DNA of 64,000 bases from Mycolicibacterium peregrinum (GCF_001665625.1 NZ_LZSY01000118.1:1-64000), one strand, 5' to 3'. Positions 18,326-28,731 are shown, numbered from the stretch's first letter. A program made the numbers and translations. Notes: a model not told the origin generated them from the sequence alone.

Positions 18326-21240
18326 GCAGCCCGACGGCGAGCCCGAATCCGAACCCGACGGAGAGTCCGACGCCAGGGGCCAAACCGCCGTTCATCGCGA
18401 GGATGATCCGCACACTCGCGGTCCCGATCATCCTCGGCTGGGTGGTGATCGCATATGTCCTGAGCGCCGTCGTACCTCCGCTGGAGCAAGTGGAGAAGGA
18501 GCACTCCGTATCGCTGATCCCCGGCGACGCGCCGTCGTTCGAGGCGGTCCAACGCATGGGGAGGAACTTCCACGAAGCCACCTCGAACAGCGCGGCGATC
18601 ATCGTGCTCGAGGGAGAGCAACCACTCGGCGATGAGGCGCACCGCTACTACAACGATCTGATCCGCCAGCTGAAAGCCGATCCGGCCCACATTCAGCATG
18701 TGCAGGATTTCTGGGGCGACCCGCTCATGGCCGGCGCGGCCCAGAGTGCCGACAACAAGGCCGTGTACGTCCAGATGGGTCTTGCGGGCGATCTCGGCCA
18801 GCCGCTGTCGAACGAGTCCCTGGAAGTGGTCCGCGGCATCGTCGACCGCAGTTCACCTCCACCGGGGGTCAAGGCCTACGTCACCGGGCCGGCGGCGATG
18901 GTCGCCGACCTGAGCGCGAGTGGCAACAAGACTGTTCTGCTGGTGACGGGTCTGAGCCTGGCAGTGATCCTGACGATGCTGCTGTTCTTCTTCCGCTCGA
19001 TCTTCACGGCCGTGATCCTGCTGTTCCTGGTGGGTATCCAATTGCAGGTGGCCCGAGGTGTGGTGGCCCTTCTCGGCGATCAAGGACTCATCGGCCTGTC
19101 CACCTATGCGGTCAACCTTCTGGTGACTCTCGGCATCGCGGCCGGAACCGACTACGGAATCTTCTTCGTCGGGCGCTACCAAGAGGCACGGCAGGCGGGC
19201 GAAGACCGAGAGTTGTCCTTCTACACCACGTATCGCAGCGTCGGCAAGGTGGTGTTGGCCTCCGGTCTGACCATCGCCGGCGCCGTTTTCTGTCTCAGCT
19301 TCACCCGGTTGCCCTACTTTCGGACTCTCGGCATCCCGTGTGCCCTCGGCATGATGGTGGCGGTGGCGGTGGCGCTGACGCTGATCCCGGCGGTTCTTGC
19401 GCTGGGCAGCCGATTCGGCTTGTTCGAGCCCAAGCGCAAGATCATCGCCCGGCGATGGCGCCGCATCGGCACGGCGATCGTCCGCTGGCCTGCGCCCATC
19501 CTCGTCGCCGCCTGCGCGGTGTCATTGATCGGCTTGTTGGCGCTGCCCGCCTACCAGGCCGGCTACAACGACCAGAAGTATCTGCCCAAGGACATACCCG
19601 CCAATGCCGGGTATGAGGCCGCCGGCCGGCATTTTCAGCAATCGCTGATGGCCTCGCCCGACGTGTTGCTGGTCGAGGCCGACCACGACATGCGAAACGC
19701 ATCCGATTTTCTGGTGCTGAACAAGCTGACCAAGGGCGTGCTCGCCGTTCCCGGGGTGGCCCGCGTGCAGGCCGCGACCCGGCCGGAGGGTATTCCCCTC
19801 AAGCACACCACGATTCCGTTCATCATCAGCTCCTCGAATGCCGGCCAACTGCAGCTCTTGCCGTTCCAGAAGGCCCGCATGAACGACTTGCTCACCCAGG
19901 CCGACGAGATCTCGAAGACCATCGCCACGATGCAGCGCATGTACGGGCTCATGCAGCAACTCGCGCTTACGACCAACAGCCTGGTGGGCAAGACACACGA
20001 GCTCGAAGACACCACGCTCGAGTTGCGCGACCACATGGCGGATTTCGACGACTTCTGGCGCCCCGTCCGCAATTACCTGTACTGGGAACCACACTGCTTC
20101 AACATCCCGCTGTGCTGGTCCATCAAATCGCTTTTCGAGGCACTCGACGGTGTCGACAAGCTCACCGTCTCCATGCACCAGCTGATCGGCAACCTCGATC
20201 AACTCAACCTGCTCATGCCGCAGATGATCGCTCAGTTCCCGGCGATGATCGCCACCATGGAGAGCACCCGGACCATGATGCTGTCGATGCGCAGCACCAT
20301 GGCCGGAATCCTGGCTCAGATGGACGAGATGTCCGATGGCGCAACGGCTATGGGCCGCGCCTTCGACGACGCCCAGAACGACGATTCCTTCTACATCCCG
20401 CCTGATGTGTTCAAGAACGCGGACTTCAAGCGAGTCATGGACGTGTTCCTGTCGCCGGATGGGAAGACGGCGCGTCTGCTCATCTCCCAGCGAGGGGATC
20501 CGGCCACCCCCGAAGGCATTTCGCGAGTCGAACCGATCCGAACCGCGGCCGAGGAGGCGCTCAAGGGAACACCGTTGGAGAACGCCCGGCTCTATCTCAC
20601 CGGCAGCTCGGCGATGGCCAAAGATCAGGTGGACGGGTCGACCTACGACCTGCTGATCGCCGGAATCGCCGCACTGTGCCTGATCTTCATCATCATGCTG
20701 ATCATGATCCGGAGTCTGGTCGCCGCGATGGTGATCGTGGGAACGGTCGCGCTGTCCCTCGGTGCGGCTTTCGGCCTGTCAGTCCTGATCTGGCAGCACA
20801 TTCTCGGCATCCAGCTGAACTGGATCGTGCTCGCGATCGCCCTCATCATCCTGTTGGCGGTCGGCTCCGACTACAACCTGTTGTTGGTGTCCCGGATGAA
20901 AGAGGAGATCCCGGCGGGCATCAACACGGGCATCATTCGCGCGATGGCCGGCAGCGGCAAGGTCGTGACAATCGCCGGCTTGGTGTTCGCCTCGACCATG
21001 CTGGCGATGTTGGCCAGCGACGTGCGCACCATCGGCCAGGTCGGTTCGACCATCGGCATCGGTCTGCTCTTCGACACCTTGGTCGTACGTGCGTTCATGA
21101 CGCCGTCCATCGCGGCTCTGCTGGGCCGGTGGTTCTGGTGGCCGTTACATGTCCGGCAGCGACCGGCCAGCGCGCTGCTGAGGCCCATCGGGCCCCGACC
21201 GCTGGTCCGCTCCCTGCTGCTCAACCCCGATGAACGCTGA
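18322..21240 (+). CDS. MmpL-family RND lipid exporter, first of a tandem pair
   Basis: A 972-residue inner-membrane RND transporter. It begins with a cytoplasmic stretch rich in Pro, Asn and Ser, then TM1 ([18 protein letters not shown]) and a large periplasmic loop. A block of TMs follows with the proton-relay region [19 protein letters not shown], where the GTDYG Asp-Tyr pair is conserved. A second periplasmic loop of about 330 residues contains a long helical segment, and a final TM block has [16 protein letters not shown]. The ATG overlaps the mmpS stop. Tandem mmpS-mmpL-mmpL is the arrangement of the glycopeptidolipid exporter genes mmpS4-mmpL4a-mmpL4b, and here it likely exports the product of the NRPS/PKS locus. 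Confidence 0.95.
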   Translation: MSSPTASPNPNPTESPTPGAKPPFIARMIRTLAVPIILGWVVIAYVLSAVVPPLEQVEKEHSVSLIPGDAPSFEAVQRMGRNFHEATSNSAAIIVLEGEQPLGDEAHRYYNDLIRQLKADPAHIQHVQDFWGDPLMAGAAQSADNKAVYVQMGLAGDLGQPLSNESLEVVRGIVDRSSPPPGVKAYVTGPAAMVADLSASGNKTVLLVTGLSLAVILTMLLFFFRSIFTAVILLFLVGIQLQVARGVVALLGDQGLIGLSTYAVNLLVTLGIAAGTDYGIFFVGRYQEARQAGEDRELSFYTTYRSVGKVVLASGLTIAGAVFCLSFTRLPYFRTLGIPCALGMMVAVAVALTLIPAVLALGSRFGLFEPKRKIIARRWRRIGTAIVRWPAPILVAACAVSLIGLLALPAYQAGYNDQKYLPKDIPANAGYEAAGRHFQQSLMASPDVLLVEADHDMRNASDFLVLNKLTKGVLAVPGVARVQAATRPEGIPLKHTTIPFIISSSNAGQLQLLPFQKARMNDLLTQADEISKTIATMQRMYGLMQQLALTTNSLVGKTHELEDTTLELRDHMADFDDFWRPVRNYLYWEPHCFNIPLCWSIKSLFEALDGVDKLTVSMHQLIGNLDQLNLLMPQMIAQFPAMIATMESTRTMMLSMRSTMAGILAQMDEMSDGATAMGRAFDDAQNDDSFYIPPDVFKNADFKRVMDVFLSPDGKTARLLISQRGDPATPEGISRVEPIRTAAEEALKGTPLENARLYLTGSSAMAKDQVDGSTYDLLIAGIAALCLIFIIMLIMIRSLVAAMVIVGTVALSLGAAFGLSVLIWQHILGIQLNWIVLAIALIILLAVGSDYNLLLVSRMKEEIPAGINTGIIRAMAGSGKVVTIAGLVFASTMLAMLASDVRTIGQVGSTIGIGLLFDTLVVRAFMTPSIAALLGRWFWWPLHVRQRPASALLRPIGPRPLVRSLLLNPDER

Positions 21241-21242
21241 TC

Positions 21243-24110
21243 GTGGCGCGCAACGGTCCACCGCGTATTGCGAGGATGATTCACCGCTTGGCGGTGCCGA
21301 TCATCCTCGGCTGGTTGGTGTTCGTCGCGATCGCGACCTTCGCCATTCCGTCGCTGGAACAGGTCGGCAGGCAGTATTCGGTGTCGCTGGTTCCCAAGGA
21401 CGCGCCGTCCTTCCATGCGATGCAGCGCATCGGCAAGAATTTCGGCGAATCGGATTCCGACAGCGTGGCGATGATCGTCGTGGAGAGTCAACAACCTCTC
21501 GACGACGAGGCGCACCGCTACTACGACGACCTGATGCGGCAGTTGAAGGCCGACACCCGCCACGTGCAGCACGTGCAGGACTACTGGGGCGACCCCCTCA
21601 CCGCACCGGCGGTCCAGAGCGCAGACGACAAGGCGGTCTATGTCCAGCTGAATCTGGCTGGTAACCAAGGCGAATCCCTTGCGAACGAGTCGGTGGAATC
21701 GATCCGCGACATCGTGGCGCGCACACCGTCTCCGGTGGGGGTGAAGGCCTACGTCACCGGACCCGCGCCGTTGGTCGCGGACATGAACCACGCCGGGGAC
21801 AAATCGATCATCAAGATCACCATCGTCACCCTCGTGGTGATCCTTGCGATGCTGCTGTTGGTCTACCGTTCGGTGGTCACCGCCGTCCTTCTTCTCCTCA
21901 TGGTGGGTATTCAGGTCCAGGCCGCTCGTGGAGTGGTCGCGTTCCTGGGACTGCACCAGGTCATCGGATTGTCGACGTTCGCGGTCAATCTGCTGGTGTC
22001 GCTGGGCATCGCGGTGGGCACCGATTACGGCATCTTCTTCCTCGGCCGATATCAGGAGGCGCGGCAAGCCGGCGAAGACCGGGAAACCGCCTTCTACACC
22101 ACATATCGAAGTGTGGCCAAGGTCGTCCTCGGCTCCGGCCTGACCATCGCCGGCGCCATCTTCTGCCTGAGTTTCGCCCGATTGCCGTACTTCCAGACCA
22201 TGGGTATTCCGACCGCCGTCGCCATGGTGGTCGCGGTCGCGGTCGCACTCACGCTCGTACCCGCCGTACTCGCGGTGGGGGGTCGGTTCGGGCTCTTCGA
22301 ACCCAAGCGCAAGATCATCGTCCGGCGCTGGCGACGGCTGGCAACGGCGATCGTGCGGTGGCCGGCCCCCATTCTCGTCACCGCGTGCGCCATCGCACTG
22401 ACCGGGTTGCTGGCGCTACCGGCTTATCAGACCAGCTACAACGACCGCCTTTACGTGCCCTCAGACATTCCGGCAAACATCGGGTATGCGGCTGCCGAGA
22501 GGCACTTCCCGCAGTCCCGAATGACCCCGGACATCCTGATGCTCGAGGCCGATCACGACATGCGTAACCCCTCGGATCTGCTGATCTTGAACAAGGTGGC
22601 CAAGGGGATCTTTGCCGTCCCGGGCATCTCGCGCGTGCAGGGGATCACCCGGCCCGAGGGCAACCCGATCGACCGGACATCGATACCGTTCCTGCTCAGC
22701 TTGCAGAGCGCCAATCAGAAACAGGTCATGCCGTTCCAGAAGGATCGCATGAAAGACCTGTTGAAGCAGGCGGACGACATGACCACGCTGATCAATATCA
22801 CGCAGCGGCTCTACGGTGTGGGGCAGCAAATGGCCACCACGACACATCGGATGACGGAGAACACGCGCGAGTTGGAAGTTGTCACCGATGAGCTACGGGA
22901 CCACGTCGCAGATTTCGACGACTTCTTCCGGCCGATCCGCAACTATTTCTATTGGGAACCGCATTGTTTCGACATCCCGTTTTGCTGGTCGACGAGATCC
23001 CTTTTCGACTCGATCGACGGTGTGGATGCGGTCTCCGACAAGTTGCGTGAGCTCAGTCAGGAGACCGACAAGCTCGATGTGCTGATGCCGCAGTTGATGG
23101 CGCAGTTCCCGAAGATGATCGCGAGCATGAAGGCGATGAGAGCCGGGCTTCTGACCATGCACAGCACCATGGCCGGCACGCTGGCGATGATGGACGAGAT
23201 GAGCGCGAACGCCACCGCGATGGGCCAGGCATTCGACGCCGCCCGAAACGACGACTCCTTCTACCTGCCTCCCGAAGTCCTTCAGAACGAGGATTTCCAG
23301 CGTGCGATGACCCTGTTCTTCTCGCCCGACGGGAAGTCGGCTCGTTTCATCATTTCGCATCGGGGTGACCCCGCGACACCGGAAGGTATCTCGCGGGTCG
23401 ACGCGGTGGTCAAGGCGGCCGAAGAGGCGCTGAAGGTCACTCCGCTGGAGAGCGCCAAGATCTACCTGGCGGGCACCGCACCGACTTTCAAGGACATGCG
23501 GGACGGCTCGACCTACGACCTGCTGATCGCGGGGGTCGCTGCGCTGTGCCTGATCTTCGTCATCATGCTGCTGGTGACGCGCAGCCTGATCGCTGCGCTC
23601 GTCATCGTTGGCACGGTGGCACTTTCGCTGGGTGCGGCCTTCGGTCTCTCGGTACTGATCTGGCAGCACATTCTCGGGATAGACCTGCACTGGCTCGTGC
23701 TCGCGATGTCGGTGATCATCCTCTTGGCGGTCGGGTCCGATTACAACCTGCTGCTGGTGTCGCGGATGAGAGAAGAGATCGGCGCGGGAATCAACACCGG
23801 CATCATTCGTGCCATGGGCGGTAGCGGCAAGGTGGTGACGGCCGCGGGTCTGGTCTTCGCGTTCACCATGATGTCGATGGTGGTCAGTGACTTGCGGATC
23901 ATCGGCCAGGTGGGTTCCACGATCGGCATAGGCCTGCTGTTGGACACTTTGGTGGTGCGTGCGCTCATGACGCCGTCCATCGCCGCACTGCTGGGACGTT
24001 GGTTCTGGTGGCCGCAGCAGGTGCGCCAGCGCCCGGCGAGCGCGTTGTTGAGAGATACGGCGCCTCGGTCGGTGGCGCGCTCGCTAATGCTTCCGCCCGA
24101 CGAACGCTGA
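21243..24110 (+). CDS. MmpL-family RND lipid exporter, second of a tandem pair
   Basis: A 955-residue paralogue of the preceding MmpL, collinear over its whole length. It shares the periplasmic WGDPL segment, [10 protein letters not shown], the TM motifs [15 protein letters not shown] and [13 protein letters not shown], and the C-terminal GRWFWWP. It starts at GTG 21243, two bases after the stop of the first copy, so the two are translated from one mRNA. Both proton-relay Asp-Tyr motifs are kept, so both appear active. They may form a hetero-oligomer, as proposed for MmpL4a/4b. The short N-terminus lacks the Pro/Asn-rich extension of the first copy. Confidence 0.95.
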   Translation: MARNGPPRIARMIHRLAVPIILGWLVFVAIATFAIPSLEQVGRQYSVSLVPKDAPSFHAMQRIGKNFGESDSDSVAMIVVESQQPLDDEAHRYYDDLMRQLKADTRHVQHVQDYWGDPLTAPAVQSADDKAVYVQLNLAGNQGESLANESVESIRDIVARTPSPVGVKAYVTGPAPLVADMNHAGDKSIIKITIVTLVVILAMLLLVYRSVVTAVLLLLMVGIQVQAARGVVAFLGLHQVIGLSTFAVNLLVSLGIAVGTDYGIFFLGRYQEARQAGEDRETAFYTTYRSVAKVVLGSGLTIAGAIFCLSFARLPYFQTMGIPTAVAMVVAVAVALTLVPAVLAVGGRFGLFEPKRKIIVRRWRRLATAIVRWPAPILVTACAIALTGLLALPAYQTSYNDRLYVPSDIPANIGYAAAERHFPQSRMTPDILMLEADHDMRNPSDLLILNKVAKGIFAVPGISRVQGITRPEGNPIDRTSIPFLLSLQSANQKQVMPFQKDRMKDLLKQADDMTTLINITQRLYGVGQQMATTTHRMTENTRELEVVTDELRDHVADFDDFFRPIRNYFYWEPHCFDIPFCWSTRSLFDSIDGVDAVSDKLRELSQETDKLDVLMPQLMAQFPKMIASMKAMRAGLLTMHSTMAGTLAMMDEMSANATAMGQAFDAARNDDSFYLPPEVLQNEDFQRAMTLFFSPDGKSARFIISHRGDPATPEGISRVDAVVKAAEEALKVTPLESAKIYLAGTAPTFKDMRDGSTYDLLIAGVAALCLIFVIMLLVTRSLIAALVIVGTVALSLGAAFGLSVLIWQHILGIDLHWLVLAMSVIILLAVGSDYNLLLVSRMREEIGAGINTGIIRAMGGSGKVVTAAGLVFAFTMMSMVVSDLRIIGQVGSTIGIGLLLDTLVVRALMTPSIAALLGRWFWWPQQVRQRPASALLRDTAPRSVARSLMLPPDER

Positions 24111-24258
24111 TTTGCCCGCGTTTGTTCTGCGTCGCGGCGACCAATCGCCAACTTGGGCAAATCGCAGAATCTGTGGGTGCTGTAGCAAATTGTTAAAACC
24201 CCAAGAGAATTCACTTTGGGCGGGTAGAGTCCGGGCATCGGGGGGAGGAGGTCTACGC

Positions 24259-24585
24259 ATGATTGAACTATCGCCGATCAAAGTGGCAGTCGCCGTCGGT
24301 GCTTTGGCAATATCTCTGTCTGCCGGCGCGGGGGTCGCGTCTGCAGATCCCAGGCTTGACTCGGCTGTGAACACCACCTGTAGCTATTCGCAGGTGATGG
24401 GCGCGCTCAATGCGCAGAGCCCCATGGCCGGTGCATCACCCGCAGTCCAGTCGGTTCTGGGGCAGTTCCTCGAGGCGCCGCGCGATCAGCGTCAGCGTAT
24501 GGCCGAGGGCATAGCCGCTCAACCGGCCAATCAGCCCTATCTGGGGTTGCTGCAGACGGTCTTTGACACCTGCAACAACTTCTGA
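24259..24585 (+). CDS. Secreted hemophore-like / hemophore-related protein
   Basis: A 108-residue exported protein. Residues 1-29 form a signal peptide with a hydrophobic core VAVAVGALAISLSAGAG and a cleavage site after A-S-A, before Asp-Pro. The mature part is small and helical with two cysteines (Cys41 in NTTCSYSQVM and Cys105 in DTCNNF) likely to form a disulfide. It ends NQPYLGLLQTVFDTC, the pattern of the mycobacterial hemophore-related family. GGAGGAGG at 24244-24251 is an excellent ribosome site for the ATG at 24259. A heme-binding role is only family-based; no axial Tyr or His was verified. It stands alone between the MmpL operon and the IclR gene. Confidence 0.72.
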   Translation: MIELSPIKVAVAVGALAISLSAGAGVASADPRLDSAVNTTCSYSQVMGALNAQSPMAGASPAVQSVLGQFLEAPRDQRQRMAEGIAAQPANQPYLGLLQTVFDTCNNF

Positions 24586-24589
24586 GTAG

Positions 24590-25495
24590 TCAGCGCGTCG
24601 GCTTTGTTCCGCCGAGTTGCGTCGTCAACGCATCGGCGGTCGTCATCAGTGCCTGGGCCCGGTCGGCGATCTCCTTGTCTGTCAAGGCCGTTCCGATGTG
24701 CAGTGACACCGCCATCACCTGACGCCGGTAGTGGTCGAACACCGGGGCCGAGATGACGCTGATGTCATGGCGGGCGTTGCCACCCGGGCCTTCGTCGCGC
24801 AGGTACACCCGCTCGCCGATATCGGACACCAGTTCGCTCAGCAGCGCACGCAACTCGTCGGGCAGGTTGGTCGACATCCCCGCCATCAACGCGTAGAGCC
24901 GGCGACCTCCGGGGGTCAGGCGTTCCACGAGATAACCGTCGGTGCGGCAGCTCTCGATCACTCGCTCCAGCCGGGCAGATTCGGTGCGCAAGGGAATCGT
25001 CGGCACCTTGGCCAGCCACGCCCGTAGGGCGTCGTCGTCCCACAGCACGAACATCAGGCCGACGGGCGGTGCGAACGGATAGCTCTGCCCGACCCGTACT
25101 CCAGGGTCCCGGCCCGGCGGGCCGACCAGCTCCAGCACGGTGATCCGGTCATCGACGACGGCGGTCAGGCCCGCTGAGGTGTCGAAAGCGGCTGACAGCG
25201 CGTGCAACTCGGCTCGGGCCGCCGGATTGACACGCATCGATTCCTGAGCCGCGTGGCCGAGCGAGATCAGGCTCGGCCCGAGGCGGTACGTCTTGTCTCC
25301 GCTGTCGCGGATCAGATAGCCCGAGTCGGCGAGGGTGCTCAGGATGCCCAGGCAGGTCGGCTTGCTCAGACCGACCCGGCGGGTGAGTTCGGACAGCCCG
25401 AACCGCTCCTGTGGATGGCGGGACAGGAAATCCAGGATGCCCACCACTCGGGCAGTGGGTGGTGAGGTGCGACCGGCCGCCTCGGCGTCTGACAT
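24590..25495 (-). CDS. IclR-family transcriptional regulator
   Basis: A 301-residue regulator. The N-terminal winged helix-turn-helix covers about 15-75 (RVVGILDFLSRHPQERFG, LSELTRRVGLSKPTCLGIL). The C-terminal IclR effector domain covers about 90-280, with the family pattern of hydrophobic strands and RRLYALMAG. A strong AGGAGG ribosome site precedes the ATG at 25495. It is divergent from the Rv3531c-like sterol gene, and a KstR-type operator lies between them only 26 bases from this start. It may therefore itself be under KstR control, or regulate the sterol genes or the neighbouring lipid locus. The effector is unknown. I do not know an IclR gene at this place in M. tuberculosis. Confidence 0.88.
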   Translation of the reverse strand: MSDAEAAGRTSPPTARVVGILDFLSRHPQERFGLSELTRRVGLSKPTCLGILSTLADSGYLIRDSGDKTYRLGPSLISLGHAAQESMRVNPAARAELHALSAAFDTSAGLTAVVDDRITVLELVGPPGRDPGVRVGQSYPFAPPVGLMFVLWDDDALRAWLAKVPTIPLRTESARLERVIESCRTDGYLVERLTPGGRRLYALMAGMSTNLPDELRALLSELVSDIGERVYLRDEGPGGNARHDISVISAPVFDHYRRQVMAVSLHIGTALTDKEIADRAQALMTTADALTTQLGGTKPTR

Positions 25496-25521
25496 CGATC
25501 CTCCTGGGCGTTGACTCGAAT

Positions 25522-25535
25522 TGGAACGCGTTCTA
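25522..25535. promoter_or_regulatory. KstR-type operator (IclR gene / Rv3531c-like gene)
   Basis: TGGAACGCGTTCTA fits TnnAACnnGTTnnA, the pattern reported for the sterol repressor KstR, at every fixed position. It lies between two divergent genes. The presence of the operator also rules out a TTG start at 25521 for the downstream gene. Confidence 0.75.
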
Positions 25536-25595
25536 GTGTCAGGTAGGAAACTCTACCACTGCGGTCCAATAATGGACCGAGAGAGCAGATGCTGG

Positions 25596-26723
25596 ATGTA
25601 CTCACAACCACTGGCCGATGCCATTGCCGAGGCAGAACACCTGGTGACCACGGCGCCCTTCATCGAAACCGAGGCCGATCTCCTCGAGGGCCTGCAGTAC
25701 CTGGCCGGATGCATCGCTGCCTGCACGCATGTCGCGTTCGACTACGACCGCGAACACCCGTTCCTGCACAGCGGAACCGGGCCGTTCACCAAGATGGGTC
25801 TGGACAACCCCGACACCATGTATTTCGGCACCCGGGTTCAACCCGGCCACGAGTACGTCGTCACCGGACGCCGGGGGACCACCACCGACGTCAGCTTCCA
25901 GCTGCTGGGCGGGGAGTACACCGACGAGAACGTGCCGGACAGTGAGACCGCGTTCGACGATCGCAAGCTCGACCTCGCCGCCGACGGCACCTTCGAGTGG
26001 CGGTTCACTCCGGCCACGCCATCGCAGCTGGTGATCCGCGAGGTCTACAACGACTGGTCCGCGCAGCGCGGCACCTTCGCGATCTCGCGTACCGACACCG
26101 CAGGCACCGCGCCGGCGCCGCTGACCCGCGAGCTCATCGAGAAGCGTTACGCCACCGCGGGTAAGCAGCTCGTGCAGCGCGTCAAGACGTGGCTGCAGTT
26201 CCCGAAGTGGTTCTACGACAACCTGCCCGTCAACACGCTGACCGCGCCGCGCCTGACCCCCGGCGGGCTCGCCACCCAGTACTCGTCGGTCGGGCACTAC
26301 GACATGACACCGGAGCAGGCGATGATCATCACGCTGCCGGTGTCGGATGCACCCTATCTGGGCTTCCAGCTGGGTAGCCTCTGGTACATCTCTCTCGACT
26401 ACATCAACCACCAGACGTCGCTGAACGGCACCCAGGCGCAAGCTGACCCGGACGGCAAGATCCGGATCGTGGTGTCCGAGAACAATCCCGGCGTCACCAA
26501 CTGGTGTGAGACGCTGGGCCACGCCAAGGGGTATCTGCAGTTCCGCTGGCAGCGGGTTTCCCGTGAGTTGAGCTCCGAGGACGGTCCGACCGCAGAGCTG
26601 GTGGACATCGGTTCCGTGGCCGGCAAGCTGCCGTACTACGAGAGCAACAAGATTTCCGACGACGATTGGCGGGCGCGCATTGCGCTGCGTCAGAAGCTTA
26701 TTGGCGAAAGGATGGTGGGCTGA
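25596..26723 (+). CDS. Conserved protein of the sterol regulon (Rv3531c-like)
   Basis: A 375-residue protein of unknown function, matching the length I recall for Rv3531c, a KstR-regulon gene required neither for any assigned step nor resembling a known enzyme. No signal peptide or membrane segment. A beta-rich N-terminal half (PGHEYVVTGRRG, DVSFQLLGGEY, DGTFEWRF) is followed by a conserved segment PKWFYDNLPVNTLTAP and a C-terminal part with YLGFQLGSLWYISLDY and GYLQFRWQRV. This arrangement resembles DUF1214/DUF1254-type proteins. The ATG at 25596 is chosen on length; ATG 25572 in the same frame is possible, and neither has a strong ribosome site. It heads a plus-strand operon with the SDR and sulfotransferase-like genes and is preceded by a KstR-type operator. 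Confidence 0.75.
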   Translation: MYSQPLADAIAEAEHLVTTAPFIETEADLLEGLQYLAGCIAACTHVAFDYDREHPFLHSGTGPFTKMGLDNPDTMYFGTRVQPGHEYVVTGRRGTTTDVSFQLLGGEYTDENVPDSETAFDDRKLDLAADGTFEWRFTPATPSQLVIREVYNDWSAQRGTFAISRTDTAGTAPAPLTRELIEKRYATAGKQLVQRVKTWLQFPKWFYDNLPVNTLTAPRLTPGGLATQYSSVGHYDMTPEQAMIITLPVSDAPYLGFQLGSLWYISLDYINHQTSLNGTQAQADPDGKIRIVVSENNPGVTNWCETLGHAKGYLQFRWQRVSRELSSEDGPTAELVDIGSVAGKLPYYESNKISDDDWRARIALRQKLIGERMVG

Positions 26724-26726
26724 CCG

Positions 26727-27509
26727 ATGGCCGGACTGCTGGATGGCAAGGTAGTGGTGATCAGTGGGGTCGGACCCGGGCTCGGGACGACGCTGGCCCG
26801 CCGATGTGCGGAGAACGGGGCCGACGTCGTGCTGGCCGCCCGCACGGTGGAGCGACTCGAGGACGTGGCCAAAGAGGTGACGGCCCTGGGCCGTCGCGCG
26901 CTGGCGGTGGGCACGGACATCACTGACGACGAGCAGGTCGCCAACGTGGTGGCCCGCACGACCGAGGAGTTCGGCAAGGCCGACGTGTTGATCAACAACG
27001 CGTTCCGGGTGCCGTCCATGAAGCCGTTCGCGAACACCACCTTCGAGCACATGCGGGATGCGATCGAGCTGACCGTGTTCGGCGCACTGCGCATGACCCA
27101 GGGCTTCACTCCAGCCCTGGAAGCTGCCAAAGGCTCTGTGGTGAATGTCAATTCGATGGTTGTGCGGCACTCGCAGGCCAAGTACGGCGCTTACAAGATG
27201 GCCAAGTCAGCCCTGCTGTCCATGTCGCAGACCCTGGCCACCGAGCTGGGGGAGAAGGGTATTCGGGTCAACTCGGTGCTGCCCGGCTACATCTGGGGTG
27301 AGACCCTGGAGGGGTACTTCAACCATCAGGCGCAGAAGTACGGCACCACCGTGGAACAGATCTACAACGCGTCGGCGGCCGGGTCCGATCTCAAGCGGCT
27401 GCCGACCGAGGACGAGGTGGCCTCCGCGATCCTGTTCATGGCCAGCGATCTGTCCAGCGGCATCACCGGTCAGGCTCTTGACGTGAATTGCGGAGAATAC
27501 AAGGCATGA
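26727..27509 (+). CDS. Short-chain dehydrogenase/reductase (Rv3530c-like)
   Basis: A 260-residue classical SDR. The NAD(P) motif is SGVGPGLGTTLARR (about 12-25), the structural motif INNAF replaces NNAG, and the active site has a Ser in NVNSMV and YGAYKMAK with the catalytic Tyr and Lys. It begins four bases after the stop of the Rv3531c-like gene, so the two are co-translated. The position within the KstR regulon suggests a hydroxy/oxo conversion on a sterol intermediate or its CoA thioester. The precise substrate has not been read from sequence. Confidence 0.9.
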   Translation: MAGLLDGKVVVISGVGPGLGTTLARRCAENGADVVLAARTVERLEDVAKEVTALGRRALAVGTDITDDEQVANVVARTTEEFGKADVLINNAFRVPSMKPFANTTFEHMRDAIELTVFGALRMTQGFTPALEAAKGSVVNVNSMVVRHSQAKYGAYKMAKSALLSMSQTLATELGEKGIRVNSVLPGYIWGETLEGYFNHQAQKYGTTVEQIYNASAAGSDLKRLPTEDEVASAILFMASDLSSGITGQALDVNCGEYKA

Positions 27510-27579
27510 TGCGAAGCCGACGACGAGTGAGGATCGCAGCGAGGAGCGAGCGAGGCCCGGAGCGAGAAGGAGTCGAGCC
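27510..27579. repeat. Purine-rich GAGCGA-type spacer
   Basis: The 70-base gap between the SDR and sulfotransferase-like genes is made of imperfect GAGCGAGC/GCAGCGAG units (27531-27565) followed by AGAAGGAG, which provides the ribosome site for the next gene. Similar GC-rich short repeats are common between mycobacterial genes. It may be a recombination or mRNA-structure element; no coding potential. Confidence 0.45.
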
Positions 27580-28731
27580 ATGAGCGGCGCCCCGCGCACC
27601 AACGTGGGCACCATCGAGGATCTGCACGCCTCGGCGGTAAAGGCCTGCGGGCTGGAGGATTTCGGCACCGACGACGACAACTACATCGAAGCGCTCGGGG
27701 TGCTGCTGGAGTCCTACCAGCGTGACGCCGATCTGACCGAGCTCGGCAGCAAGATGCAGCGCTTCTTCACGCGCAATGCTCTGGTGGCCCGGCTGGTGTC
27801 CAACGCGGCGTTCACGCAGTACCCGCAGCATGCCGAGGTGCCGATCGAGCGGCCGATCTTCGTCACCGGCCTGCCGCGCACGGGGACCACGGTGATCCAC
27901 CGGCTGCTCACCGCCGATCCCGCGCATCAGGGGCTGGAGATGTGGCTGGCGGAGTTCCCGCAGCCGCGGCCACCGCGGGAAACCTGGCCGGACAACCCGG
28001 TTTTCAGTGCACTCGATGCCCGGTTCAAGCAGGCGCACGAGGAGAACCCCGACTACACGGGTCTGCATTTCATGACCGCCGACGAGGTCGAGGAATGTTG
28101 GCAGTTGCTGCGGCAGTCGTTGCACTCGGTGTCCTACGAGACGCTCGCGCATGTGCCGACCTACTCACAGTGGCTGGCGCACCAGGACTGGACCAAGTCG
28201 TATCAGCGGCACCGCAAGAACCTGCAGCTGATCGGTCTCAACGAGCCCGAAAAGCGTTGGGTGCTCAAGAACCCCAGCCATCTGTTCGCCCTCGACGCGC
28301 TGTTCGCGACGTATCCGGACGCGCTGGTCGTACAGTGCCACCGCCCGGCGGAGACCATCATGGCCTCGATGTGTTCGCTGTCGCAGCACACCACCGCCGG
28401 CTGGTCCAACACCTTCACCGGCAACGTGATCGGCGAAGATGCCATGGAGACCTGGTCGCGTGGCCTGGAGCTGTTCAACAGCGAACGGGCCAAGCACGAT
28501 CCGGCCCAGTTCTGCGATGTGGACTACTTCGAGTTCATCAAGGATCCGGTGGGCGCTGTGGAAGGCATCTACCGCACGTTCGGGCTGGATTTCACCGATG
28601 CCGCGCGACAGGCGATGATCGACAGTCACACCGCGAGCCAGCAAGGGCCGCGCGCACCGAAGCACAGCTACTCACTGGCTGACTACGGGTTGACCGACGA
28701 GGCGGTCAAGGAGCGGTTCAAGGGGCTCTAG
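27580..28731 (+). CDS. Sulfotransferase-family protein (Rv3529c-like)
   Basis: A 383-residue protein of the PAPS-dependent sulfotransferase fold. The 5'-phosphosulfate loop is clear: PIFVTGLPRTGTTVIHRLL (about 88-106). A later segment with CHRPAETIMASMCSL resembles the 3'-phosphate loop (Arg-x7-8-Ser). Third gene of the operon from 25596. Sulfotransferase-like genes are found in the sterol regulon of mycobacteria, but a sulfated sterol intermediate has not been established, so the biochemical role is open. The ATG at 27580 follows AGAAGGAG. A perfect inverted repeat after the stop may end the transcript. Confidence 0.85.
   Translation: MSGAPRTNVGTIEDLHASAVKACGLEDFGTDDDNYIEALGVLLESYQRDADLTELGSKMQRFFTRNALVARLVSNAAFTQYPQHAEVPIERPIFVTGLPRTGTTVIHRLLTADPAHQGLEMWLAEFPQPRPPRETWPDNPVFSALDARFKQAHEENPDYTGLHFMTADEVEECWQLLRQSLHSVSYETLAHVPTYSQWLAHQDWTKSYQRHRKNLQLIGLNEPEKRWVLKNPSHLFALDALFATYPDALVVQCHRPAETIMASMCSLSQHTTAGWSNTFTGNVIGEDAMETWSRGLELFNSERAKHDPAQFCDVDYFEFIKDPVGAVEGIYRTFGLDFTDAARQAMIDSHTASQQGPRAPKHSYSLADYGLTDEAVKERFKGL

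Noticed and set aside
1-24110. Assignment as the classical glycopeptidolipid (mps1-mps2-gap) locus
   Set aside because: The mmpS-mmpL-mmpL and gap-like genes fit, but the NRPS ends in a thioesterase, the PKS is a single Mas-like module, and no glycosyltransferase or rhamnose methyltransferase is seen in this window.
25521-25595. TTG 25521 or GTG 25536 as start of the Rv3531c-like gene
   Set aside because: The first lies inside the KstR-type operator; neither gives the expected length or has a ribosome site.
25602-27170. 522-codon minus-strand frame opposite the Rv3531c-like and SDR genes
   Set aside because: Both plus-strand genes have family motifs, correct lengths and coupled starts; the antisense product is His/Arg-rich without similarity to any fold I know.
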